Shown: positions 1 through 14,100, counted from the first letter of the stretch. The stretch is DNA of 64,000 nucleotides from Mesaphorura yosii (GCA_009869945.1 WIXG01000261.1:1-64000); one strand, 5' to 3'. Notes: a model not told the origin generated them from the sequence alone. A program made the numbers and translations.

Positions 1-1868
1 CAAGGCGAGGGTAAAAAATCAGCGTAACATTTCTCAGTTCTAAAAATTTGCACAGAGCCCTTTTAGAGCATGTACTACAACATGGAATATGTTTCATGTG
101 GTTGCGCGACCCGCACTTGGTAGCATTTCCTTGTTAGCCTTACCCTGATTCTTTACCACATTCAATGCCATTCAATCTGTGTTCTAAGAAAAAGTCTGCA
201 TTGAAGCGCGAGGATGAATATTGAATTCTACATCAATCCATGTCCGTAGCATCGTGAAAAGACGAAAAGCGGAGGCTGAAACAAGCATAATATTCTAGAT
301 GCCTTCATCTTAAACATGCTATGCTGCTTTAAATTCAGACTAAGAAAAGGCAAAGCAAAGCTTGCAAATTTTTTCGGCGTTTTTTCGCGAGAAATACCAG
401 TTCGCCAGTTGTCAGTTATTGTATTTTTTACTGTCCTCTCTACACTTTCATGCTTATTTGGTTAGAAAACAGTGGAGGATGGCATACTTTCACAACTCAA
501 TTGGAAAATTGGAAAAGATCCAACTTCAGCGGGTACGGGTCTCACGCGTGGCCAACGTTGAACGCTGCGCTTGGACATGTTGTGAATTGTACGGACGTCA
601 CATGAACTAATTTGTCTTAAGCTCTAATGTGCACTTCAGTCAATATCAGCCTGCGGACATTGATTACATTTGTGTTTATTAAGAGACACATTTTTGGCAC
701 GATCTGTGCTGAGTTGTGCTAAAAGACTCAATTCCACTCGAGACTCCGGGGTTAGTTGTATTCAAAAGTAAATGGCGGGGATCCCATATATATCGTCTTG
801 CATACTTGTTTCGTAGTGTAAACGACAAGGCAATAATTGGCACTGCCAAAAGACTGCCGACGCGCTTTACACTGCTTTCTTTAAATACTCCTTTTCGCAG
901 CAGCAACATTGACAAATGGTGTGGTTAATTTATGGCTTTAAGCAGCCTTTTCCGGTCATAATGGGAGAATGCTGGAAGATGCCAGTAAACACGCGCGTGA
1001 TGCGAGGTTCAGGGTAAACATTTCAACCGATGACAATGAAATCCTTTTGTAGAAGTCTCGCAAGTTTACTTTCCGCATTTTCCTTCCACTTGTCCTGAGA
1101 AGAGAAGGCAGGCACAATGAGCCTTCTTATTTGCTTGTGCCGGAAATATTGCCATTGAAACGTAACGAGCTTCAGGAGCAGATAAGAGCATCACTGCCGT
1201 CAGTGTCTGAGAGAAACTTGCGTATATTTATTTTGTGGTTAGGTAATTTTAATACTTCCTATCGTATTTGTGAGATGCGAATCCTTCCAGCACATCAATT
1301 GAGTATGTCAATTCCTTCACGCTTCATTGCCACGAGGCGGATAGAGCGTCTCTTCAAGTTGAACAACTTTTCATTGTTCGGATTCACAATTCGAGGAAAT
1401 TGTCTTGTATCACCGCACGTGTGGTTTATTAATGAAAAGAGTGTATTCTAGTCTATTGTTGGTTTAAGGACGGGCATGAGTGAAAGTTGGTGAATGAAAC
1501 CGGAACTCGTTGATGGACGTTTCTTTCTTTCTGATCCTGACGGCTGAGCGGAGGTTTCCCTGACTGAGTAACAATGTTACATGCTTTCCAATTTGTTTTC
1601 CAAGAAATGCTGAATGATGTATCATTGGTTAAATCCCAATTTGAAACTTGGAGTGGATGTATTCTTGAAATTGAATAATTGCTGGTCTCTCATTCTTGGC
1701 TTTCTTGATGCGACTGGTTGATTAGCGTGGTGAAATTTTACTAAAATTATTTTAGTGGGTTAAGAGGTCACAGCCGAAAGCTCTTTGCTGGAATTTGCAA
1801 TGCCACAATTAAGCCTTCCTGCCAAAACTGACTGCAGCACTAACTTGGGACCTTTCTTCTCGTTTCAG
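1..1868. other. No gene recognised
   Basis: AT-rich sequence with only short ORFs (106 codons or fewer) that overlap on both strands and show no motif I recognise. It ends at a good splice-acceptor-like tract at about 1855-1868. If that acceptor is used, this stretch would be an intron, possibly of a gene that begins outside the window. Confidence 0.5.
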
Positions 1869-2916
1869 GAGAACATCCTGCAGCCATGCAGCATGGAAAT
1901 CGGAGTTCATCAACCAAAACTCATCTCAGGTCTCTCGAGTACTTCCTCCTGCTTATAATTCTACAAGTATTTCTTTCGTTGTATTCAAGTCGACACCGAC
2001 GGTGCAATGCCACAATGCGCGCGGGCGGGCAAACGCGGAGCACTTGGCAAGCCGAGAATTCTTGCAGCAACGTCACAAAATGTAAACAATTGTTGAATTC
2101 GACAATTCGAAACCACGAAACGTACAATAAGTCTCTAATTGGTACCGATAGCGAATCTATTGAAGTATTATCATGTAGGTAAGCTCAGCTTTATCTTTTT
2201 GCACAGCAGCAGCCAACAGAACGAGAGTACTTCAACGTAAAATTAAGTTCTTCATCTTGTAGAACTCGCCGTTGCGTATCCTTACACTAAACAGTATTTT
2301 CGAGTTGCAGTAACATGAGACAGCGTTCATTCCTACATAGTTTACAAGTACCTTAATTTGTATGAAGTGCGCAAAGTTACTTTAGTGAAGATTTCGAAAT
2401 TTTTTAATTTAATTAAATCTAACAAAATAGCTGAATAGCGAAATGAGAGTTAAGAGTGCATGTCGAAGTTTGTATCACAGTGATTGCAAGTGCTTGAATG
2501 GTTTCTCAACTCAGCAATGCAACACGGTAGCAGATACATATTGAATATCATTTAGTTCTGTCGTAGTGTTAGCATTACTTCGTGTGCATTGTTAAACGCT
2601 TGATGTGTTAATAATTGCGCATTAAGACAAACAATGATTTTCGCCAAGTGCGTGCGCGTGCAACTTGTGAATGTAATGAATGGGTAAATAATTTGTGCTA
2701 AGCTGCGTTGTATTTCATAATTTCACTGTAGCGAGTTGCCCTCTTCAATTACGTTAATGGTCAACCTTGTTGTAGGACTTGTGAAGTAACAACATGTGCT
2801 AGTCATAGCTGTACGTGTATCTGTGTTAACCTGTAACCTTCAGTCGGTTAATTCGAAAGGTGAAATGTAACTGTGTAATTTGAGCAGAATGTCATGTCGC
2901 CAGAATATCTAATAAA
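1869..2916 (+). other. Possible terminal exon with poly(A) signal
   Basis: A pyrimidine-rich tract ending in CAG (about 1855-1868) looks like a strong acceptor. It is followed by an open frame from the ATG at 1886 to 2182 (98 codons), and an AATAAA lies at 2911-2916. Together these look like the last exon and 3' UTR of a plus-strand gene or long non-coding RNA. The three frames after the acceptor give short peptides that I do not recognise. The 98-codon frame contains a hydrophobic patch (residues about 20-33) but no known domain. No donor exon could be identified upstream in the window, so coding status is open. Confidence 0.25.
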
Positions 2917-2945
2917 ACCGTATATTTTGGGGAAAACGAATCAGA

Positions 2946-5879
2946 ATTTTTATTCCAGTAGTACGATGTTTAATTGGGATTATAACTTCAGCATGGCTAA
3001 GCTCTTTCATCGTCTTGACTTGGCAAATGAAGGACCTGAATTTGGGTGAGCCTTCGTTAAGATCACGAAACCGGACTTTTTCCTCCGCTCTTCTTCTATT
3101 TCTTCTCAGGCTTTCTTATTTTCTCCTCCGTGCGCTACGAGTACGAAGTCAACTCATCGCCATTTTTTTTGGAAATTCTCGAATCAAGTAGATGCATGAA
3201 AGCAGCTGAAAGTTTCGCCCGAAGTTTGAGACTCAACCATCAAAGTTAAAAGCGCGGAAGAGAAATACGCTACCGCTGCTACTGCTTGCCTAGCAGTGCA
3301 AATGGCATTAGGAAACTTTCAGTCAAAAGTCAAAACGAAGTCAAAATTTTTTTTGGTTGTCATAAATGAAAAAGTCCTCGCAAAAGTCTGAATATGCAAG
3401 GAGGCCAGGCTGAAGCCTCGTACGAAGCAAAATTTTGGTGAGTCAAAGTGAAAACAATAAACTTGGCGTAAAGAGTAGAATTTGGAATAAGAAAATGGCC
3501 CATTGTCGACGGCGAGTTACTGCGGCATCTCGCTTCTATTTCTGCACTATTGCTTTCCCATCACTTCAGTTCTTGAAAGATTCAAATAATTTATTATTTT
3601 ATTGGCGTCTCCGATACCTTCGGCTCGTTTCATTTCCCAGTTCCAATTTCCAAAATTCAAGCGTTGCAAAATTATGGACTTTGTTTTGCAGAAATTGGGC
3701 CAGTCTGTCAAGTGGAAATCTTTGAGCTTCGTTGTTGTTTACAAGAGTGACATATCTGTAATCCTGTTTTAATCCTGAGATTATCGAAGGTTGAGTGAAT
3801 AAGCTGGCACGTTTGCGCAGCAATTAATAATTCATTTGAACAATTACCTCGGTCGTACATGAAGGGCTTTAGATAATCTGTCTGGAAATATGGACTCAGC
3901 GAACATTCTTCAACCCAGCTGCCTAGTTATACAAGACAGAATTGTCTGAAATTGACAAGCCCACGCAGGGATTCAAAACCAGGCTAAACTCGTACCTACT
4001 TGGTGTCAAGTATTTGCACAGCAAATGTGAGCAATGGCACGGCACGATGAATGAGTACAGGAGGGCGAAGTGCCAGTGTTTGTGATTCAGATTAATTAAT
4101 GTAAAGCAGCGACGTAAACGCGCTAAGAAGTCGCCGCCGTCACCGTCGCTGAATGTTTTGAAAGCTGAGATTGAAAGTAGAAGTGCGAACCAAGGAGAGA
4201 GAAAGTGACGAGATTTTCAACCTTACTTCCAAAGATCTACAAAGAGAAAGCGGAAGGCGAGCGGAAGTACCAAAGTATAATAATATTATAAAGTTTATTT
4301 TGCTGCCGACTTGTCCTGTACTACTTCGCTGTTCGCTTTCGCTCCGCGAAGCTCAACTTTATTTCACTTGAGTCATTGTACTCGTTCATCTTGTACTTAA
4401 ACTGTATTATACTCATATTATTGCATTACGCTCGTATTCGAACGATATACACCGCATATAGCGTGCATGGATAACCTACTCAACTAAACGAAACTTTGCG
4501 CAACTTTTCTGTACTCGCGAGCATTACATTAGAGTAGTAAAATGTCATTTTGCTTTCGAGTGAACTTGCTGTGCGTCTGTCTTTCTCCAACTTGGAGCAA
4601 AAACATAAGAAGAAAAGTCATAGAAAACACATAAAGTGTGACTTGTGGAAATCAATCTTGATTAGAAACTCGAGTTGGTCTGCTCGGCACGGTGGCGGCC
4701 CCTCTTCTGCCTGCCATAACATTTGTACTAAATACACAATAAGGAGACATTCTCCTCCGTCCCAGGAGACTCTTTTCTGTCTCCTCCGCTTTCACTACCA
4801 ACTCGGCAGGGTTACACACTGTACCAGTTTGTTAAACAGTTTAGTTCCGCAGATGGATCAGCAGATGTGAAAAAGTACGTAAACTGTGCCGAGTTGAATG
4901 AATGCGGAAACTCGCCCGACTTTTAATATCCCAACGCGACGAGCGGAGAGTTCCATCAATTTAAATACTGGATGAGAGAATTTATTCCAACTATTGAATA
5001 TCGCCAACTGAAGAATGATGATTCCATTTGGCAAAGATGAAAATTCCACCATTTCGCCGGAGAAGAGCCAACTTTCAGCCAGAGTTCAGGAATCATCAGG
5101 AAATATTACAATGATAAAGTTAAAATCTGTAATGGCAAAGAAAATCACAAGTCTAAGAAGTTTCAAAATTTCGTTCTTTGGTTTTTGCATATGCTAACAA
5201 CTGTTACCTTCTCGATTCAGTGAAACACAAATTTCAGACTCTGTTCGAATCCGGTTCAAAGTTTTGCCTTCGCTCCGAATATCATATATTAAAAATTATA
5301 ATGACTTCCTGTACTGGCTAAAGTTTCGACTTCGGCCGTCTTACTGCTGGAATTTAAACACAACGCATAAATTGTAGGACACGTCTGAAATCTGAGACGA
5401 GACCAAAGGTATGTTTGCGATCATTATTGCCCCGCTCCATGCTGCGTCTTTTGGCAAATTATTTGCCCGTAATTTATATAAGTTTGATAAATTGCTTTCG
5501 CTTCGGCTGAGGCAAGGCGAAGAAGTTGAGTTTTAGTTGAGTGTTGAGAAGTTTGATTTATTCGCCAAGTTCCTTACAGGAATGATAAATTCATTTTTCA
5601 TTCGATTTAATTTTTTATTACGATTGTGCCTGGGGTACTTCATTAAACGGTGTTACAAGATTTTGAGCTGCCCTGTGAGTTGCAGATTTACTGTGTGCAT
5701 GATCCGTTAAGGTTGAAGTTAATTTTTCGCTGGGTTCAAGTTCGTTGAGATAACAAATAGGGGATAATGGGAGGGGCCCTTCGTCTACTATTCGTAGTTT
5801 CCCTTTCCGGTATCAGGTTATTCAGGTGACGAGCATCTGTTTCATCTTGTCAAATTTCAATATAAAGTTTTCTCTACTT
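2946..5879. other. No gene recognised
   Basis: Non-coding sequence by eye. The ORFs at 3435-3725 and 4550-4870 (96 and 106 codons) have no recognisable motif, flanking splice pattern or start context that sets them apart from chance frames. Nothing else was seen. Confidence 0.5.
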
Positions 5880-7165
5880 ATTTAGCCGGAGCACACCTCA
5901 CGACTAATATCTCTTAAATACCTAGCGCGATATAGCTCGTAACGTTTACATTCGAATAAAAAATGAAATACATCCTCATTTCAGTCTAGTACATCCCTAC
6001 AAATCGAACATTTATCATAAACGCTAAGTACTTGATTACATTGCTTCCCAAAACTACATTGCATCCTTGTCCAGCTTAGATTTGCACTAATTAACAGGAC
6101 TGTGCCTTGCTCTAATTCATGTTCAGGGCCATTAAAGCTCACGGAAACTTTCGCTTTGTACCAGTCAATTTGCCTTAATTTCTATCCCATTGCACTTATG
6201 CAAGCACTTTTGCGTTCTTGCAACTCCCCAGGATTTTGCACGTCACAGAGAGCAGCACTTTCACTAAGAGTTCACGCACCTGTCTTATCCAGTTGTACTT
6301 GACATTGTCAGAATGGTTCCTGATTAAGTTTAGAAAGCAGATTTTAGAGAGCCTCGTGCCCACCATTCCTCACAGCTTTCCCAGGTAGTTCAGCACATAC
6401 TTGAAAACCTTCAGCTCCAGCGAGTGAAGTCCGCACTCAAGTCGAATCGCGTAGTTTGCCACTCTGCTGTCGATACGAAACAACCTCTTCAGAAACCTCG
6501 ACTGCACTTGCTCGATAATCTGAAGATTTCTGATTTCTGCCCACACATTACTTGCATATAACGCGACGGACGACACCGACGCGTCAAACAGCGTAATGTA
6601 TGATCGCTAGTTTTGTACCTTCCCTCTCTGTAGCAGTGACCACACAGCATCCACCACACTGAGGCCCTTTGACTTAAAGTTTTCCGCTGCTTTCCTAAAC
6701 AGACCCGAACTGCTGAATAAGCACACCCAAATACACATACTGGTTCACTATCTCGATCTGGTGACCATTGTAGTGAAATGAGTCCTCTTCTGGCACACGC
6801 CCGCCTCTTCTAAACACTATCGCCTGCGCCGTTGACACGTTTACGGTGAGACTGAGTTTCTCGAAGTACTTCTGGAGCACATTTATTTTCAGTTGCAGGG
6901 CTCGAGCAGTTGGTGCGAGAACTACCGTGTCATCGGTGTATAAAAGAATGTGTAGAATTTGCATAGCGCTGAGAAGCGCTGAAGTCTCCTGCAAAATTTT
7001 GTCTATATCATTGAAATACAGACTGAACAGGAGCGGTGATAACACTTCACCCTGCATTAGCCCTTCAGTGATCAGGATTTCTGAGCTGAGTCCACAATCC
7101 AGCCTAATCTTGGTTGAAGCGCTACTGTAGAGGTCTTGCAAAATCCGGACGAATTTGCCCTATAC
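5880..7165 (-). mobile_element. Broken non-LTR retrotransposon (LINE), 3' part: reverse transcriptase and C-terminal zinc knuckle
   Basis: The minus strand encodes the 3' half of a LINE ORF2. Reverse-transcriptase motifs run in order from about 7160 down to 6700: GKFVRILQDLYSS, then QGEVLSPLLFSLYFNDID, the catalytic box LLYTDDTVV (YTDD in place of the usual YADD), LTVNVS and YVYLGVLI. After a frameshift past FGSV and a stop near 6600, the typical post-RT region follows (YASNVW, IEQVQSRFLKRLFRI, AIRLECGLHSLELKVF). A C-x2-C...H-x4-C knuckle (CSIC, HFLFEC) is found near 5,890-6,010. Several stops interrupt the frame, the endonuclease part is absent or unrecognisable upstream, and no poly(A) tail or target-site duplication could be fixed. 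It is a dead, 5'-truncated copy. The clade was not determined. Confidence 0.8.
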
Positions 7166-8109
7166 CCCGATCTGATACAATTTATTCCACTACTTTTGGT
7201 GTTGAACGGACCTCGTCACTAATTAAAGAGAATTCTTTATGTAAAGTGGGGTAGAGAAATAGACGGTCATGTATTTCTTTTCCGAGTCCATTTTCACAGT
7301 TTTGAATTCGTCGAGATATGAGACTATATTGCAGTGTCATCACAATCATGACGTGATATGATATAGCACCATATATATTTATTATATGATAATGATACCC
7401 ACGAACTGTGAATCTCGACCTCCATGTCAAACGCCAAGAAGATTCGGTCACATGTGGCATTACGTGGAAGACGAATTTTGAAATTAAACGCTTTAAGTGA
7501 AATTGTTTGACTCCATCTGGCCGGTTTCTTGATCTATTTATGTAAGATTTGGTGTTTACCAAGATCAAAGTCAAAGCCAACTCCACAAGTATTTGAAAAA
7601 CTAGTCCAAGGGCCAGATTTAATAATCTCAAGACACGGAATTGGAATAAGGCTAATAGATTCAGGCAATGGCCAATAGCAGAACCAATTTATGAAATCCC
7701 ATGGGGCTCAGGGCAACTTCAATCGGCAGGGGCATCTGAATTGCAATTGGATTTCATGTGAAGTGTTTAGATTGCGTTGAGCCAAATTGAAGTTTATAAT
7801 CTTAATATTCTGAGATCTGGGCCCGACAAGAATTCGAAATTCTTCACAATTTAATGGATACTGTGCTAAATCTTGTCCCGAGAACGGATTCGACGTGTGC
7901 TCCAAATTATTGCGGCACAAATCGAACAGATGATGTTAACTTTCTGAGATCCCAAGAGTCACAATGCCCTGTTGCGATGTACAAAGTATGCCAGAAGAGA
8001 CACGTGTACGTGCAAAATATGAATTCAATCATACACTCTTGCAACCTGGAACGTCTCCCAGATGCGCCGAACAAAATCATTTCCAGTTTGACGAAAGCAA
8101 AAATTAAGA
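7166..8109. other. No gene recognised between LINE and tRNA
   Basis: The minus strand has a 149-codon ORF (7182-7631) directly upstream of the LINE remnant. It shows no endonuclease or reverse-transcriptase motif, so I cannot say whether it is decayed element sequence or chance. The rest holds nothing I can support. Confidence 0.4.
8100..8103 (-). terminator. Pol III terminator of tRNA-Gly
   Basis: A run of four T on the minus strand lies six bases beyond the tRNA 3' end, the usual minimal RNA polymerase III stop signal. Confidence 0.6.
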
Positions 8110-8180
8110 TGCACCGCCCGGGAATCGAACCCGGGTCGTCAGAATGGGAATCTGACATGATACCATTACACCAGCGGTGC
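8110..8180 (-). tRNA. tRNA-Gly (anticodon CCC)
   Basis: Read on the minus strand, the 71 bases fold into a full cloverleaf. The 7-bp acceptor stem GCACCGC pairs with GCGGTGC and is followed by discriminator A. The D arm contains the A-box TGGTGTAATGG. The anticodon stem TCAGA/TCTGA encloses the loop TTCCCAT, giving anticodon CCC. The T arm CCGGG/CCCGG carries the B-box GGTTCGAATCC. There is no intron and no mismatch in the stems, so the gene looks functional. It stands alone, about 1 kb from a LINE remnant, in a region without protein genes. CCA is not encoded, as expected for a eukaryotic nuclear tRNA. Confidence 0.95.
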
Positions 8181-11100
8181 TACCATGGATTTATCGGCAG
8201 AAATAAGGCGTACTTGAACTAGCTGCTACTCTTCTCAATTTCTTTGGTTCCTTTTCTTTAATTTGGTCTTACGAGTACTGCACATGCACTGCATAATATT
8301 TACGTAAGCACATAACTGAGATGATAACATCATCGGTTTAATATGGTAGTTAAAGTGCTTTAAGCACGTCCTGGTATGAGACACAAGGCCAACCGCAGCA
8401 GCGAGAACTTAGCTTCAAGCTTTTCATTCGTAGAACAATGCTTGTGGTGTTGTATTATAACATGGTACAACTTCGTGCAATGCAATGTGTCTATTCAAGT
8501 CTCTTAATTCGAAAAATATCAATTCTTGAGGAGCTTTATTAATTTTAAGCATAGGGTCATTGGCGTCGCACCACGATGAGATAAATTGCCTGAATCGAGG
8601 AATATATTTATTTGTGACTGTTGCCGCTGCATACGAACTCCGAACTGCGAGATTTGTCTTGTCGAACTTCAGACCACTGGACCTTGAACCATAAGATCTT
8701 TCTCCGATATTGGTTATTTGGTTTGATTGGAAATTGGCCAAGTAGGACAACTTAAGATTTTACTGTACAAAACGGGGGTGAAGCGTAGAGAAAACAACTC
8801 AAGTGGAATACGGAAAGATGAGAAAAAGCCAACCTCAAACAATTTTGTGTTTAACTTTGTCATATGGCTTCTTCTCGATTCGCTACTATTATTTTTTCAT
8901 GAATGGTATCATAATATGCAGGTCGTACACAATACAGGCTCCAATGCTTCCGACAAACGAGGAATTTCACGCTGGCTATTTTGACGGCTGAATCTTGAAC
9001 TGGTTCAATATCTCGTATTTTGTTAAGATGCAACGTACCCACAAACCAACGAACAGAAACCACGCTCTTGCATTGTGCGCTGGAATCCTAACATGAGACA
9101 AACTATAGCAAAGTTAAGGAAGCGTTACGACGAGGCCGAATTCTAGGATCAGAAACGCAATTAAACTCGTACGACATCTTTTCATTACTCAGCTGGGAAG
9201 TATTTAACAATTCTCTCTTTCTTTATAACCCATCGCGTATCCCGTCGCATATCGATTACAGCAATATGCTATCAATTCTTCTTGCGTCCGCATCTGTCTC
9301 TCAACGGGCCTGTTACCCAGTTGAAGAGCCTATAAACTATCGAAATGTAAAACTGTAAAACCTATCTGTAATTTATAGGGGAAATGCAAGGGCAGCAGCA
9401 GCCGCAGTGGCAAGCACCATGTAAGTTATATTGTCGACGTGGTTTCACATGGACCTTTAATTACTTGGGATTTTACGACGAAGACGAAAAGTCTGCAAAG
9501 AAACTTTTGCGCACTTCCTCCTCTTATCTCTTGCTCTGTCTTTAAATCGAGGAAGGCTATAAACTTAAACGCTCTGCTCGCGCTAGTGCAAGGCTACCTT
9601 CAGTGTGGTCTGGTTGTAGTAGCAATTCTCAGTGGGTCAAGAAAGTTACCCGTGTAGTACACGCCTTATACTATTTTATTAAGCTGGTCTGACAGGAACA
9701 CTGAAAGGGGAGAAAAGAGTTGAGAATCAAATTTACAACCTTTCTCCATAAACTTGTCCTAAATTCTTTCATTTTCTCCGTCCTCCACTTCTATCCTACC
9801 TTGTGTTGCGGCCGACGCTCCTCCTGAATCGTATAAATTGAAGTGAATGGAAAAAAGTTTAACACACTTCTGCGAGCAGTGTGTTATTGTACAAATGAAA
9901 GAAATCAGGTCAGCTCTAAATTACGGCTTTAGCTTAAGCGGATTCACTTCTTCAAGAGGAGATTATTGTGAACACTCCTGCACCCGTGAATTGTGATCCG
10001 TGTAATTGCTATAAATCTAATCTAAGCCAAAGCCAAAGCCAAACCCATGGCATGAGTCTTTTACCCACGTCTTTTAATTGTGATGACTTGGCTTTGACTT
10101 TGTCTTGTATTGCATTTGACTTAGCGTGTGAATGAGATGAACTGTATTAAAATGATTTAGCACAGGAACTCTGCGTTTAGTTTCCTTTGTTCAGAATTCA
10201 CTCTTGTGACAATTAAAGATTTGAAAGGCGCTCTCGGATTAAAATTTTCATACGAGTGAACACTTTGCATAATTGATTTCTCCAGTCGCATTGTTCTGCG
10301 TTCTTCCTCTGCCTGTTCCCCATGCAGATCTTGAAATTTAATTACTGCAGGAGAACCTTTTCGCTAGTTTACTGGTGGCCACGACTTCAGCCTCCTTCCA
10401 GCTTCAGCCTCAGTCTTCAGTGGATCGGCGCAAGAATTTAAGTTAAACCCTCAAATGATGCAATGTACGTTGATCAAAAATCGGAAATCGGCTGGCTTGA
10501 TCTTGAACGCAATTACATAATAGGATCACGAATGAATATCCGCATGGTGCTGGAGACAAGTTACTTGAACGTACAAATTTATAAGCGCACGGAACTCGAA
10601 ACACGATGTTCACTTTACTGCTGCAAATTTGAGGTAGGAAAAAATGTCACAGCTGTCCAAATGGGAAAATTTATTACCCGGTTTTGCGACGGGAAATCCA
10701 TGTTGGGAGTTCCAATTTCTAAATCTACTGGAGTTCGAGCGAGCGCATGTATGCCATACCTCATGCAAACACTCTGCACCGTGTATCTGCTTTCGTATTT
10801 CGAATTTTACATATTTCGTTTGATGTGTGGTATCAATAGCAGAAATATTTTTCAAGTAAATCTCTTTTCGTATTTCCGTTTTGATTTAGAAGCGATCCAC
10901 ACTGTACGCCTTGCTTTTGAAGGAATATTTTCGGGCGGGTATCGAGCATGGGAATACCATGAAGATTCTGATTCTTTGAACAGTTGTTACATTTGCAGTC
11001 CGCATTTCTGAGCGAACGATTGAATCGAGACATTTAAGCGTGGGCCATAACAGATGGAGGATACCACGATGCAGCCATTGTACCATTAAATTCGTACTGA

Positions 11101-14100
11101 TTTTTCTCTGTGGAACGGCACTCGTGTTGGTGCCCTGACATTTTGACAGTAGCATTGACTTTGCCGCACCTGGAAATAAGAAAAGTGCGCTAGGTCGGGA
11201 CATGTCGGTTTGAATTTGCTCGATGCTAATAATGCACGAATCGTTGTAACTAGTCGGACTATCAAAGGTCGCGAGTTTATTTTTGGGATGTACGTTCAAC
11301 CACGAATCATAGTTACCTTAATGTAAGAAAGGAAAGCTATCTTTTAAGGGTTACTAAAATGCACGCTTTCAGGCGTCTGCGTCCGTTGCTTCTTTGAACG
11401 CCGGGGATACGTAAGACCAGCCAGCCTCCCGATAGTTGGACGATCCATTTATTTATTGCATTGTAAACCACGCATTTCCACTTTATGTATTTTGCTTCTG
11501 ATTGTTTTATCGGCATTTGATCTCTTTCTCGGGCTTTTATGTTTGTTTGCCTGACATTATTTATATGAAACAGAAATCACCAAATGGTGTGCTTCTTCTC
11601 AACCTCTGCTCTGTCCTAGTCACTTTCCCGTTCAGATCTTTGGTCAAGGAAAGACAATAAAACAGAAATTTTGAGAAGCGAGCTCGAACCACTTCAATAT
11701 GCTCGAGAAGCTATTACAGACATAAAACAAAACATATCCATAATAAAAAAATCCAATAAATCACGTTTGTAGGTCAAAGTCTTGGCTTCCCATCTGCCTT
11801 TTAGTGGACAGCTCGAAATTGTGGCAGTTTTATGAAGTTGGGCAGCATCTTTTGAGCCTCGCCATGATTTCATTTGGTGCTTTTGTACTTGAACCTTCTA
11901 TCCTTATGATTCCTATGCTGCTACCATCCGATGAGCTTCATGATCGTCGTATGTATGTTGGATGTCGTAAACTCAGCCATTACTCGTGTTCAGGTGCATT
12001 GGACATCCAACAGTAAGAAACGGAAAAATGCGTCTGGAGCTTTTCACCATCTAAAGCTTTAGAACTTTAGTATTTAATCAATTGACATATTCGACAGGCC
12101 CCCAGCTCGCCAAGCTGAATTGCACGCGATGCGTCTATAAACGTGACAGGTTGTACACAAAAAAGCTGTAATTGCGGGCAGACTTCTGGCGCCAGCAAAT
12201 AATGTTCAATGGGCTTGTACGAGGGGAAGAAATGTGCAGCACAAATTACAGCCATTTCCTTAATGGTAAATGGTAAGTGCGAGCGGTAAATGCGCGTGGT
12301 CATTCACATTCCCCACAACGTTCAACACGTGCCCTGATAAAGTTAATAAATCTGGGTTTTCATATCTGTACAAAACGGGACAAATACAAAATATCAATTC
12401 GTTGTGGAACTAAACAACGAAATAATTGATAAACCTAAATAATCAACGGGTTAACAGACACTTTAAATGTATAATTACAACCGTCTTTATCAAAAATTAA
12501 ATGCTTCTCTGTGCCGGGAAATGTTAATTCAATTCAGTCTGTCCAGAACATCGCCTCCTTATTCATAACAAAATCGATGACATTATTACATATGTGCCGA
12601 TATAACAAAACTCTCGCAGTACCTTATATAACTTATAAGGGGCTTAAGCAGGAAGTGCTGAAATGCAAAACAAATGATAATGACGGCAATTTGCATTTCC
12701 CTCTCACGAAACAGACTCTCCGCAAATCGCACTCATTATGCACGAAGCCTAATGCATGGCATATTCGGAATACAGAAATACAATGCTGCTTCTGACATGC
12801 AATTATAAACTTTCCCTTCCTAGAAAGCTTAGCCGCATGCAAATAACAAATTATGACTTCTCTGTTACATGTTTTCTTCAAGCTTCAGTTCTATAATCAT
12901 AAAAGCAGAAGTGACTAATTACAATCTCAGCTGTATTGGGCAGCTTCATGGACAAGAGAAACACACCTGTTATCAAAATAGCGGCTTTCCGGTTCTGCTA
13001 AGCTTTGTAGTTCATACTAAACAGGGTTGTCTACTAACATTCTAAGAATTCGATTCATACCACGCATCCAAGACAAAATTAATAGAATTTTGAATTCTTC
13101 CTGCACTGCAACGTACGACGCCATATTCCGCAATTGTTTATGCGAAGAATGTCACTCCATTCTTATAATGTTAAGAAAACAGAGTAGCGTGCATTATTAT
13201 TATTTCCATAAGTTGTAAAAAAAATTACCAAGGGTTGAGCCATCGAAGGACGGAAAGCGTCGAATACACTTTCACATTAACGGAACAGGTTAACTCCGGA
13301 ACGCCTTTGTCCCACCATGGAATGCATAGACCTTATGAAAAATGGAAATTCGCAGCGCTCGAAAGGCACGCTGCCGTCGACTATGCTTTTAAGCAAAGTT
13401 TCATTTTGATGAATAGATGAATAATTTGAGAAGGAACAAGTTATTTTTCTCACTTTTTCCTCATTCCGTTCTTAGTTTCTCGCCCATGCAATTTTTAGCA
13501 CATGGCATCAAAATATGAAGAGAGTCGGGCGCAGAAGAGGCAGGAAATTGACTTTCGGGATAAAAGAGAGAAGTGCTCGAAAGCAGTGCCGAGGCGGAAT
13601 GAAACTTAAATCGATTAAGTGGTGTAAGTGTAAGAGCAGGAGTAATAAAAAACGAGAGAAAATAACTCATGGAATTCTCCGCAATTCGTACTTTACACTT
13701 CAGCTACACTCGGCTTTTTTTCCACTCTCTTTTACAGCCAAATAAAAATGAGAATTTCGCGAGCACCGTGCCCACGCATATGGGAGAGCGTTCGATGGGA
13801 TGCGAGCACATAAGTAGTTCAGTGTCTGCATAAAACTATGACTTCAAGTGTAATAATATTATTACCTTTGTTCTACGTCGCTGCTGCAGGGCGAAGCTAT
13901 CAAAATGTGTAATAAAATGTAGGTTACCATTACGTATTCTCACTCCTAAAGGGCATTCGAGAAGGAATTCACCTACAGCTGAATTTAGCCTTGGCCTGGG
14001 CTGGCTGGGTTTAGATACGCTTTATCGCGCATTTTATCGTCACTTGCCATTCAGAAATTTGGATCTTGGAACCCGCACCGCGTCGTAATGAATTTAAATT

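Noticed and set aside
7182-7631. 149-codon minus-strand ORF upstream of the LINE RT, considered as its endonuclease part
   Set aside because: No APE-type or restriction-like endonuclease motif could be seen, so it was not joined to the element.
7854-8222. Overlapping ORFs on both strands around 8.1 kb
   Set aside because: Both run through the tRNA-Gly gene and are explained by it.
10463-11011. 182-codon plus-strand ORF, the longest frame in the 8-24 kb region
   Set aside because: No domain, no signal peptide, no splice or poly(A) context, and it overlaps long frames on the other strand. At this base composition one frame of this size in 24 kb can arise by chance.
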